Source: Xanthomonas nasturtii (lineage in GTDB: Bacteria; Pseudomonadota; Gammaproteobacteria; Xanthomonadales; Xanthomonadaceae). From it: DNA of 64,000 nt. This document shows, piece by piece, positions 9,511 to 17,102 of the stretch. The translations under genes were made by a program, and so were the position numbers. How positions within the stretch are numbered: the first letter of the stretch is position 1; every line of letters begins with the position of its first letter. The notes under the pieces are model-generated. The model had not been told where the DNA came from, made no database searches, and was given only the letters and a program-made list of their open reading frames with translations. The stretch is taken from NCBI RefSeq assembly GCF_001660815.1, contig NZ_LYMI01000012.1, forward strand, positions 62,001 to 126,000, read 5' to 3'.

Positions 9511-10239
9511 CTACAGCGCCGAGCGCGTCGGTGCCTCCGTGCGCACCACCACATCCAGCGCGTCGTGCCGCCAGGATTCGATATCCAGTTCCACCGCGCT
9601 GCCGTCTTCGGCAAAGCTGATCCGCTGCAGACGGAAACACGGGGTGCCGGGGGTGGATTGCAGCAGCATCGCCTGCGCCGCATCCAGGCCGGCCGGATGC
9701 ATCGACAGCTGCGCGCGGCTCAGGAACAGGCCGAGCCGCTGGTTGAACACGCTCGACAGCGAGCCGGCCAGATCGTGTTCGAGCAGGCCAGGCGCCCAGG
9801 CCGCGAGCACCACATTGGTTTCCAGCAGCACGGCGCGGCGGTCGATCCAGCGCCGGCGTTGCAGCACAAACACGTCGTCGTACGGGCTATCCAGGCGCAA
9901 TGCCGCAGCATAGGCGGCGCCTGCTGCCTGCCGGGTGGCGCTCAATAACTCGGTGCGCGGCTTGCGTCCTTGCGCCGCCACGTACTGCATGAAACCGGCA
10001 ATGCTGGTGGGGTCGTAGCGCACGCGCGGTGCACTGACAAACCAGCCGCGGCGGTTTTCGCGGTAGATGCGGCCTTCGGCTTCAAGCTGCTGCAGCGCTT
10101 CGCGCAACGTGATGCGGGTGCAGGCGAACCGCTCGGCCAACGCGCGTTCCACCGGCAGGCGTTGATCCGGCCCCCATTCGCCGGCGGCAATCTGCGCAGA
10201 AATCACTTCGGTGATGGTGTGCTGGCGCGACACGCTCAT
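9511..10239 (-). CDS. GntR-family regulator with UTRA ligand domain
   Basis: Transcriptional regulator (242 residues from ATG 10239) of the HutC/UTRA branch of the GntR family. An N-terminal winged helix spans about residues 5-70, with ITEVISAQIAAGEWGPDQRL, then LAERFACTRITLREAL and the wing GRIYRENRRGWFV. The C-terminal part resembles the UTRA fold, with QRRRWIDRRAVLLETNVV and a terminal beta strand ELDIESWRHDALDVVV. A longer start at 10332 is possible but adds a poorly conserved leader. It lies last on the minus strand, behind a receptor, a kinase and a PnuC-type transporter, and may sense the substrate of that locus; this is inference. Confidence 0.85.
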   Translation of the reverse strand: MSVSRQHTITEVISAQIAAGEWGPDQRLPVERALAERFACTRITLREALQQLEAEGRIYRENRRGWFVSAPRVRYDPTSIAGFMQYVAAQGRKPRTELLSATRQAAGAAYAAALRLDSPYDDVFVLQRRRWIDRRAVLLETNVVLAAWAPGLLEHDLAGSLSSVFNQRLGLFLSRAQLSMHPAGLDAAQAMLLQSTPGTPCFRLQRISFAEDGSAVELDIESWRHDALDVVVRTEAPTRSAL

Positions 10240-10344
10240 GCGGCGAACCGCCGAGGAAGCGCGCAGGGCATGGGCAAGGCAATGAGTTGAAAGGCGTACA
10301 TGCTGCGATGGTAAAGAAGAACGCGTGCGCAAACTGCGCTTGGC

Positions 10345-10920
10345 TCAGTGGGCGCCGGCCAGGTTCCGGTTCTGTTGGGTTTTCCAGCTGTGCCAGCCGT
10401 ACACGGCAAGTGCCACGAAGCCGGCATAAAGCACGGCGGTGGGGTAGAGCCCCGTGCTGATGAAGACGCCGACATACACGCAGTCCAGCACGATCCACAA
10501 CACCCAGTTGGCGATGCGCTTGCGTGCTGCCCAGACGCTGGCGACCAGGCTGAAGCTGGCCAGCGCCGCGTCCAGCCACGGCAGCGCCGCATCGGTGCGG
10601 TAATGCATGTAAGCACCGAGTGCGGCAGCGAACGCCGCGCCGATGCACAGCGACAGCCACAGTTCCGCAACCGGCATCGGCAGCGGGCGAATCCGCGTTT
10701 GGACAGCGCTTCCGCGTTGCCAGTGCCCCCATCCGTAGAGCTGGGTCAGCACGTAGACGCCTTGCAACAGCATGTCCGAGTACAGCTTCCACTGATAGAA
10801 CAGCCATGCATACAACGCCACCGCCACGATGCCGACCGGCCAGCACCAACGGGTGCGCCGCGCGGTCAGCCATACGCCCAGCAGGTTGATCACGACGGCG
10901 ATGGATTCGAGCAGCAGCAT
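10345..10920 (-). CDS. pnuC: PnuC-family vitamin/nucleoside transporter
   Basis: Inner-membrane transporter (191 residues, about 7 helices) of the PnuC fold, whose members import nicotinamide riboside, thiamine (PnuT) or riboflavin by facilitated diffusion with metabolic trapping. I begin at ATG 10920 (MLLLESIAVVINLLGVWL), where the first helix starts. Family marks include the Trp-rich motifs LYGWGHW and RIANWVLWIVLDCVYVGVF. It follows a TonB-dependent receptor and an APH-fold kinase on the same strand, which suggests the outer-membrane and trapping steps for the same solute. No TPP or FMN riboswitch was found upstream, so the substrate is open; the symbol denotes the family only. Confidence 0.85.
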   Translation of the reverse strand: MLLLESIAVVINLLGVWLTARRTRWCWPVGIVAVALYAWLFYQWKLYSDMLLQGVYVLTQLYGWGHWQRGSAVQTRIRPLPMPVAELWLSLCIGAAFAAALGAYMHYRTDAALPWLDAALASFSLVASVWAARKRIANWVLWIVLDCVYVGVFISTGLYPTAVLYAGFVALAVYGWHSWKTQQNRNLAGAH

Positions 10921-11112
10921 GGAAGGCCTGAAGGGAATGCAGAGTGGAAGCTGGATCGAGGTGCAATGCTGCAGACAGGTCAACGCGACGGTGCAAGCAC
11001 CAGGTGAGCGTTTGTCATTTGGTGCCATCTACCCATGCGCTGCACTCACGACAGCAACAGCGCAACGAACGCACATCAGCTGCTGGCGAATCGAATGGCT
11101 GCATCAGCGCTT

Positions 11113-13275
11113 TTAAAAATCCACCTGCACGGTCAGGCGCGCCGTCCGCGGTGCGCCGGGGAACAGATAGGCATCGCCCTGGTATTCGCCGGAATCGCGC
11201 CAGTAGCGCTTGTCGAACACGTTGTCCACATTCAAGCGCCAGGTGGTGGCCAGCCCGCCCAGCGCAGTGGCATAGCGCGCGCCCAGATTGGCCACGGTGT
11301 AGGCCGGTACGCTGGCAGTGCCGATTCGGTCGGCGAACTTGCGCCCGCTGTATTGCACGCCAGCCAGCAGCGCCAGCCCATCGACACCGGGCACGCTGTA
11401 ATCGGCCTGCACACTGGCGCGCAGCTTGGGCACGTTGATCGCCTGATGGCCTTCGTACTCGGCAATGTCGGTGCCTTCTGCGCGCGCGCGGATCGCCGCA
11501 ACGCTGGCGAAGATGCGCAGTTGTTCGGTGGCTGCGCCGTCGGCCGACAGCTCCAGGCCGCGGTTGTGCAGGCGGCCTTGTTGCACGTAGAGCAGGCCGC
11601 CATCGGCCTGCGCTTGGGTGAACTGGTAGGCCTGGCGGATGTCGAACAGCGCCGCGCCCAGGCGCAGGCCCTGCAGATCGATCTTGGCGCCGGTTTCCAG
11701 CTGATAGGCGTTGGTGGGCGGCAGGATTTCATCGGCGTTATCGGCAAACCACGGCGCGGTGCCGCCGGCGGCCAGGCTCTTGGCGTAGCTGGCATACAGC
11801 GACACGTTCTGCTGCGGTTTGAACAACAGTGCCGCCTGCGGCAGCACCGCGTCCTTCCGGGTGCGCCGCTCCAGCATGCCGTCGCGATCGAACGCGCGTT
11901 CGTCCAGCCGCACGGCGCGCGCGCCCAGCGCCAGCTCCCACTGCTCACCCAGGCCGATACGGTCGGCCAGCACCAGCGCGCGCTGGCGGCTATCCAGGCG
12001 GCGTTGTTTGGGGTCCAGGGGGGCATCGGTTTGTGCGAACACGGCCGGGTCGCGGTCGATGCTGCCGCTGCCGACGAATTCGTTGACCGAGCCAAAGCGA
12101 TCGATGGTGCGGCGTAGCCAGTCGCCACCGATGCTCAGATGGTGATCCAGTGCACCGGTGAGCACGTGGCCTTCCAGCGTGGCGCGCAGTTGATCATGCA
12201 CGCGGGTGTCGTCGGGGCTGCGGTAGTCGTAGACGTCGTAATCGCCCTGCGCGCTGAAGAAGTTCGGCGTGGCGATGTCCGCGCAGCTTGCCGCGCCATA
12301 GCAGCCCCAGGCGAATGCGGAGAAATCGTTGATCACCGAGCGGCTGCGCGATGCCTCGGCGGTGGCGCGCCAGTCGTCGTTGAACTGGTAGGCGTAGCGC
12401 AGCTGGGCGTTGAGCGAATCCATTTCCACCGGCCGTGCCCACGGCTGGTAACCCAGCAGGCGACGCACGTCGATATCGCGCGGCACCTGCGTGCCGCCGA
12501 GCAATTGGTAGCCGGGTACCGAGCGCTGTTGCCGATGCTGGTATTCCACGTCCAGCTGCAGCAGCGCTTGCGGGCTGATCTTCCAGTCGCCGGCCAGCGA
12601 GAGGAAATTGCGGTAGCCATCGGCATGGTCGACATAACTATTGATGTCTTCGCGTGCGGCGTTGACGCGCACTCCCAGCGTGCGTTCGGCACCGAACCAG
12701 TCGCCCAGGTCGGCGGCAACATAGCGCGAGCCCTGCTCGTCGGTGCCCAGGGTCACGCTGCGCACGTGCTCGGGCCGCTTGGTGCGGTAGTCGATCAAGC
12801 CGGCCGGCTCGTTGACGCCCGACTGCAGTCCGGCCAGACCCTTGAGAAGTTGCACCTGCTGCTTGTTTTCCAGCGCGATCGTCTGTTCGCCCACCGCGCT
12901 CAGGCCGTTGATGCGATAGCTGTTTGCGGCATTGAGCGAATAGCCGCGCACCACGAAGTTTTCGTAATAACCGATCGGCGCATACGCATCGCCAGCGGAG
13001 GCGTCGGCGCGCAGCACCTCACTGAGCACGCGCGCCTGACGGTCCAGCAATTGCGCGCGCTCGATGACTGCGATCGAGGCCGGTGCGTCCAGCAGCCGGG
13101 TTGCGCCGAATCCGCTCAATGCGGTGTTGGTTTCGGCATGCTCGCCACGCACGTTGACCGCATCCAGTTCGACCGCATCGGCGTCGGGTTGCTGCTGCGC
13201 CAGTGCAGGAGCGCAGCACAGCGCCAATGCAAGCGCGAGCGGGCAGCGGGAGAGCAGGGGAGATGCAACGGACAT
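11113..13275 (-). CDS. TonB-dependent outer-membrane receptor
   Basis: Outer-membrane TonB-dependent receptor (720 residues). The signal peptide (LALALALCCAPALA) is followed by a TonB-box-like stretch (AVELDAVNV), a plug domain (SIAVIERAQLLDRQ, VRGYSLNAANSYRINGL, LLKGLAGLQSGVNEPAGLIDY) and a barrel ending in the required terminal Phe (LTVQVDF). The plug sequence is closest in style to siderophore receptors of the FhuE/FpvA type. The context, 30 bp behind a small-molecule kinase gene and upstream of a PnuC-type transporter, argues instead for a vitamin or nucleoside-like ligand. Which is right cannot be settled from sequence alone. Confidence 0.9.
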   Translation of the reverse strand: MSVASPLLSRCPLALALALCCAPALAQQQPDADAVELDAVNVRGEHAETNTALSGFGATRLLDAPASIAVIERAQLLDRQARVLSEVLRADASAGDAYAPIGYYENFVVRGYSLNAANSYRINGLSAVGEQTIALENKQQVQLLKGLAGLQSGVNEPAGLIDYRTKRPEHVRSVTLGTDEQGSRYVAADLGDWFGAERTLGVRVNAAREDINSYVDHADGYRNFLSLAGDWKISPQALLQLDVEYQHRQQRSVPGYQLLGGTQVPRDIDVRRLLGYQPWARPVEMDSLNAQLRYAYQFNDDWRATAEASRSRSVINDFSAFAWGCYGAASCADIATPNFFSAQGDYDVYDYRSPDDTRVHDQLRATLEGHVLTGALDHHLSIGGDWLRRTIDRFGSVNEFVGSGSIDRDPAVFAQTDAPLDPKQRRLDSRQRALVLADRIGLGEQWELALGARAVRLDERAFDRDGMLERRTRKDAVLPQAALLFKPQQNVSLYASYAKSLAAGGTAPWFADNADEILPPTNAYQLETGAKIDLQGLRLGAALFDIRQAYQFTQAQADGGLLYVQQGRLHNRGLELSADGAATEQLRIFASVAAIRARAEGTDIAEYEGHQAINVPKLRASVQADYSVPGVDGLALLAGVQYSGRKFADRIGTASVPAYTVANLGARYATALGGLATTWRLNVDNVFDKRYWRDSGEYQGDAYLFPGAPRTARLTVQVDF

Positions 13276-13305
13276 GGGCAGGACTCAACAGAGAAGGGAA
13301 GGCGC

Positions 13306-14463
13306 TCATGGCAACCGGTGCGCACGCGCGTGCAGATGCTTGAGCAGGTGCTGGCCGTCGGCGCTGGTAAACCAGTCCGCATGGCCCAGCAAATAGCGGT
13401 GATAGGCGATGTCGGCATTCGCGGGCGAGCGCGTGATGCCGGCGAAGTATTCGATTTCGCTCAGCGCGAAGTCGGCATGCACGATGGGCAGCAGCGCGGC
13501 CAGGCAGCGCACTTGGTTGGCATCCAGCGGGCGATGCTGCGCGTAGCCATCCAGCAGCGCGTCGAGCTGGGCCAGCTCGGCCTGCGCGCGTGCGCCGGTG
13601 TCCAGTCGCAACCACGGGATGAGGTTGCGTTCGATGGCGGTGGCCAGATCGAACAGCGCGCTGCTGCAATCGCTCAAGCCGAAATCGAAGATGGCGCTGA
13701 CGCGGGTATGCCCGTCGTCGGTGTCCCACAGCAGGTTGGACGCGTGCCAATCGCCATGGGTCCACAGCGGCGGTAGCGCGCCCGGTGCGGACAGCAGTGG
13801 CCATGCACGCGCATGCCAGGGCAGCAGATGGGTGGCGAAGTCGTGCTGCCAGGGGCGGTGCTGCAGCGCCGCTGCCAGGCGTGGCCGTGCCGGCAAGACC
13901 GCATGCAATGCCTGCACGGGGTCGGCCTGCGCAAACAGGCGCAGATTGGCGACCAGCACGCTGGTGGAGCGCGCGGGTGCATCGAAGCCCTGGGCGGCGG
14001 TGTGCAAGCGCGCCAGCGCGACGCCGGCGGCCTGTGCATGCGCAGCGTCGGTGAACGGTGTCCACGACAAGGCATCGCGGTAGATGTCGCGTCCGGCGCC
14101 GACGCGCTGCACCTCGTACACCCAATCGTCGTGTGCCAGCGCAGTGCGGCCCTGGGCGTCGTGCAGCACTTCCACCACCGGTGCGCCGGCCCAGCGCAGA
14201 TGGGCCATGAAGCTGTGCTCCTCGCGCAACGCGGCGACGCTGCGCACGCTGCGGTGGTGGCGTTTGACGATGAGCGGGCCGCTGGCAGTGTCCACGCAGG
14301 CCGCCGCCGAGAACGGGCGCGCGCTATGCCAGCGCACCGCGGCAAGCTGGCCCAGTGCCGGAAACCCCTGCAATACGCGCTGGATTTCGTCGGTGCTCAG
14401 CACCGGCCAATCCGGCAGCGCCAGTTCCAGGCTCATGCCATGTACCTGATGCGGCACGCTCAT
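13306..14463 (-). CDS. APH/choline-kinase-fold phosphotransferase
   Basis: Putative small-molecule kinase (385 residues) of the aminoglycoside phosphotransferase/choline kinase fold. The catalytic loop is HGDWHASNLLW, matching HGDxxxxN, and the metal-binding loop is IFDFGLSD (DFG-like). The N-lobe lysine is probably in PLIVKRHHR. Similar enzymes include homoserine kinase II and the thiamine kinase ThiK. It is the first gene of a minus-strand run with a TonB-dependent receptor (30 bp downstream) and a PnuC transporter, so phosphorylating an imported vitamin to trap it is a reasonable role. It could instead be an unrelated antibiotic- or sugar-directed kinase. Confidence 0.82.
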   Translation of the reverse strand: MSVPHQVHGMSLELALPDWPVLSTDEIQRVLQGFPALGQLAAVRWHSARPFSAAACVDTASGPLIVKRHHRSVRSVAALREEHSFMAHLRWAGAPVVEVLHDAQGRTALAHDDWVYEVQRVGAGRDIYRDALSWTPFTDAAHAQAAGVALARLHTAAQGFDAPARSTSVLVANLRLFAQADPVQALHAVLPARPRLAAALQHRPWQHDFATHLLPWHARAWPLLSAPGALPPLWTHGDWHASNLLWDTDDGHTRVSAIFDFGLSDCSSALFDLATAIERNLIPWLRLDTGARAQAELAQLDALLDGYAQHRPLDANQVRCLAALLPIVHADFALSEIEYFAGITRSPANADIAYHRYLLGHADWFTSADGQHLLKHLHARAHRLP

Positions 14464-15086
14464 GGCGGCGCGCCTTGCGTACGCCTGCGGCGTGCGGCAC
14501 CGGTGGGTGGTATAGACCAGGCGGTCAGGAGTGAAGCGGCGGACCCGGCGCGCGCGCCGGCATCGACAAGGACGGCGCTGCCAGGCCGTCGTTGCATCGC
14601 ATCCGCCATCAGGCAGCCGCGACGCAGGGAATGAAAAGGCAGCGCGAAACCAAAAGGTCGCTGGCCGTCATCTCAACAATCAGGTGTGGGAGTGCATCAA
14701 AGCGACTGGCAAAACGGGTGGCTGTCAGGTGGGTGCGGGCGGCGCGCTCTCAAAAAAAACGCGATGTACGCCTGGTACATGCACCGCGTGCTGCCCGCGC
14801 TCGCCTGTTGGCTGCGCAATCGTGTTGCTGGTCGCTCAAGTGTCGCAAACGGAGACCGCATGGCGGCTCCAAGCGCGCAGTATGCGCTTTGCGGCGATGG
14901 GTCGCCATGCCGGTGTGGCGCGGTCGCGCGAGCGCCGGCGAGGCCGGTGCAGCCGCGACAGCAGTTGGCGCGCAACCTGCAGCCCGCATCTGCAGCCCGC
15001 AGCCCGCACCCGCAGCCCGCAGCCCGCAGCCCGCAGCGTCGAAGTTGAGATGGCGCTGCGCCGTCCCGGCACCGGATAATGGCCGG
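14464..15086. other. Divergent intergenic region, 623 bp
   Basis: This gap separates the minus-strand kinase gene from a plus-strand glycosyltransferase gene and should hold both promoters. I found no TPP, FMN or cobalamin riboswitch motif on the minus strand, and no open frame with family likeness. A short perfect inverted repeat, ATGTAC-N5-GTACAT, lies at 14764-14780 just after a run of eight A's, and could be an operator. A heptamer array occupies 14980-15036. Confidence 0.5.
14980..15036. repeat. CAGCCCG heptamer array
   Basis: Six CAGCCCG units start at 14980, 14993, 15000, 15013, 15020 and 15027, mostly at 7-base spacing with two 6-base interruptions. They sit about 50 bp upstream of a glycosyltransferase start. 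The unit differs from the GGGACC/GGGATTC arms of the palindromic elements in this window, and there is no opposed partner array, so I keep it separate. Arrays of this kind often vary in copy number between strains. Confidence 0.75.
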
Positions 15087-15926
15087 ATGACTCCCGTCCA
15101 GATCGCCGCCGTCGTCGTCACCTACCAGAGCAGCAGCACCATCGATGCGTGCCTGTCGCGATTGCGCGCGGCCGCGGGCATCAGCGAGATCCGGGTGGTC
15201 GACAACGCCTCCAGCGACGACACCCTGGAAGTGGTGCAGCGCCACGCGCTGGCCGACGCGCGGCTGCATTTCATCGCCAACCCGGACAACCCCGGTTTTG
15301 CCACCGCCTGCAACCAGGGCGCGCGCGACTCGCAGGCGCCCTGGCTGGTCTTCATCAACCCGGACCTGATGGTCGAGCGCGACACCTTGCTGCAGCTCTG
15401 CGACCGCGCGGCCGGGCATCCGGCGGTGCTGTTGGGAGTGGAACAGGTGGACGAACAAGGCCGCCCGGATGCTGCCGTGCGCCGTCGCGACCCGGACTTT
15501 GCCGCCATGCTGCGCGCCCCGCGTGCCGCCGCCCAGCTGGCGGTGCCGGCCGACCCGGCGTGCGCCTTGCAGACGGTGGATGCCATCTCCGGTGCGTTGA
15601 TGCTGATGCAGCGCAGCCTGTTCGACCGGCTGGACGGCTGGGACAGCGGCTACCGGCTGCATGCCGAGGACCTGGATCTGTGCCGGCGTGCGCGCCAGGC
15701 CGGCGCGCTGGTGGCGGTGGCCAACGATCTGCAGGTGCTGCACGTGCGCGGGGTCTCCAGCCGTGCACGCCCGTTCTTTGTGGAATGGCATAAGCACCGC
15801 GGCTTGTGGCGCTATTTCCGCAAGTTCGAAGCCGGCCAACGCGGGCTGTTCACCCGTCTCGGCGTGTGGCTTGCCATCTGGACCCATGCCGCTGCGCAGG
15901 TGCCGCGTTTGTTGCAAAAGAAATGA
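15087..15926 (+). CDS. Family 2 glycosyltransferase (rhamnosyltransferase-like)
   Basis: GT2 enzyme (279 residues) with a GT-A fold. I start at ATG 15087 (MTPVQIAAVVVTYQSSSTI); the frame is open upstream but not conserved in character. Motifs include VVDNASSDDTLEV (nucleotide binding), FINPDLMVERDTL (DxD position occupied by NPD) and GYRLHAEDLDLCRRARQAG (the ED catalytic-base region). The N-terminal pattern VVVTYQSS...NPDNPGFATACNQG is typical of enzymes that add rhamnose or related sugars to lipid-linked glycans. It has no membrane helix. It precedes the xag-type cluster on the same strand but is separated from it by about 130 bp, so membership of that operon is uncertain. Confidence 0.87.
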   Translation: MTPVQIAAVVVTYQSSSTIDACLSRLRAAAGISEIRVVDNASSDDTLEVVQRHALADARLHFIANPDNPGFATACNQGARDSQAPWLVFINPDLMVERDTLLQLCDRAAGHPAVLLGVEQVDEQGRPDAAVRRRDPDFAAMLRAPRAAAQLAVPADPACALQTVDAISGALMLMQRSLFDRLDGWDSGYRLHAEDLDLCRRARQAGALVAVANDLQVLHVRGVSSRARPFFVEWHKHRGLWRYFRKFEAGQRGLFTRLGVWLAIWTHAAAQVPRLLQKK

Positions 15927-15943
15927 GTTTGATCGCGTTAAAT

Positions 15944-16016
15944 TTGTGATAAATCAGTGATGGGTCGCCGCAAAAACTGTGATACGTTGCGCCCCGAAGT
16001 GTGATCAATCATTAGC
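15944..16016 (+). promoter_or_regulatory. Cluster of TGTGA-type half-sites upstream of xagA (candidate Clp/CRP sites)
   Basis: Within this short AT-richer leader the motif GTGAT occurs four times: TTTGTGATAAATC, CAGTGATGG, AACTGTGATACG and AAGTGTGATCAATCA. TGTGA is the half-site of CRP-family regulators, including Xanthomonas Clp. The last copy has a weak second half (ATCATT). Literature I recall places the xag genes under Clp and cyclic-di-GMP control, which fits, but no full TGTGA-N6-TCACA palindrome is present, so the call is tentative. Confidence 0.4.
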
Positions 16017-16055
16017 TTCCTGTCCCTCTCGGGTCCCCCATCAGGAATCGTGCAA

Positions 16056-17090
16056 ATGTCCTTACAGAACGACCCGCAATTGCGGGTACGTCAGTCGTGC
16101 GCCGCCCCGCTGCAGTCCAGCCCGGTTGGCCCGACGTGTCGCCCCAATCCAGCTGCCCGTCGCGCGCCGTCGATCCTGGCCTCAGCGCTTGCACTGAGCT
16201 GCCTGCTTGCCGCCTCGCCGGGTACCGCCCTGGCCGGTGCCTGGACCCAGCCGCAGGGCGACACCTTGGTGATCGTCAAGGCCTTGCATAGCGATGGCCG
16301 TGGGTGGTTCGACGATAGTCACCACCGCACCACGTTTGGCGACGGCCAGCAGTTCGACGGCAACGGCCGCAGCCGTCAGGACCAGCTCAATGTGTATGTC
16401 GAGCATGGTTTGACCGACAAGCTCAGCTTCATCGGCAATTTCTATTTCACCGATGTCGGTTTCAGCAGCCACGATGTTGGTCGCGGCCGGCAGCAAACCA
16501 GTACGACCGGTTTTTCCGATCAAGAAATCGGCTTGCGCTACGCGCTTCCGAGCGCGCCGGACGATGTCTGGCGCAGTTCGGTGCAAGGGCTGGTCAGTAT
16601 CCCGGCCTATGGCCGCAGCAAGACCTACCACCCGAACAATCCCCCGGCGAATTCCGATCCCGCGCTCGGCTTGGGCGATTACGGCCTGGAGCTGCGGTAT
16701 AGCCGTGGCCGCGGCTACACGCTGGGCGGACGCAATGGGTACGTTGATTTGGGGGGCGCAGTGCGCCTGCGCGGCAGTGCGGCTTCCGATGAAGTGAGGG
16801 TGGATGCCTCCACCGGCTTGAGCCTGACCCCGAGCTGGTTGTTGCTCGGCGAACTCAACGTCATCCAGGGTCTGGGCAATGGCCGTAACAACTTCGACGT
16901 CCCAGGTTCGGCTGGGGGCGTGGGCTTTGTCGCCACCGGCACCAACTACGACCTGACCAAGCTGCAGCTGTCCACGTTGTATACCGCGCCGGGCGGCAGC
17001 CAATGGCAGCTGGGGTATCAGCAGCCGGTGATGGGCCGCAACACTGCTGCCGCAGGCGGGCCATTCGTGGCCGCCTGGTGGCGTTTCTAA
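16056..17090 (+). CDS. xagA: Probable outer-membrane protein of the biofilm polysaccharide cluster (XagA-like)
   Basis: Exported protein (344 residues from ATG 16056, with AGGAA about 8 bases upstream). An unusually long N-terminal region of about 46 residues precedes a signal peptide core (ILASALALSCLLAASPGTALA), with cleavage before GAWTQ. The mature part is rich in alternating polar and hydrophobic strands and ends in WWRF, with a terminal Phe, as in outer-membrane beta barrels. It lies 12 bp before a GT2 gene. In Xanthomonas campestris a cluster named xagABC is needed for biofilm formation; I assign the name from memory of that order (membrane protein, glycosyltransferase, hypothetical). 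A role in exporting or anchoring the glycan is inferred. Confidence 0.7.
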   Translation: MSLQNDPQLRVRQSCAAPLQSSPVGPTCRPNPAARRAPSILASALALSCLLAASPGTALAGAWTQPQGDTLVIVKALHSDGRGWFDDSHHRTTFGDGQQFDGNGRSRQDQLNVYVEHGLTDKLSFIGNFYFTDVGFSSHDVGRGRQQTSTTGFSDQEIGLRYALPSAPDDVWRSSVQGLVSIPAYGRSKTYHPNNPPANSDPALGLGDYGLELRYSRGRGYTLGGRNGYVDLGGAVRLRGSAASDEVRVDASTGLSLTPSWLLLGELNVIQGLGNGRNNFDVPGSAGGVGFVATGTNYDLTKLQLSTLYTAPGGSQWQLGYQQPVMGRNTAAAGGPFVAAWWRF

Positions 17091-17102
17091 GGGCGCGTCC
17101 AC

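Noticed and set aside
14464-14760. TPP riboswitch upstream of the kinase/receptor/PnuC genes
   Set aside because: I looked on the minus strand for CTGAGA, ACCTGAT and the GGATAATGCCAGCG core and found none; an upstream position further away was not excluded.
14592-15086. Upstream extension of the GT2 gene by 165 codons
   Set aside because: The extra region is Arg/Ala-rich, contains the CAGCCCG array, and lacks GT character; the family starts at MTPVQIAAVVV.
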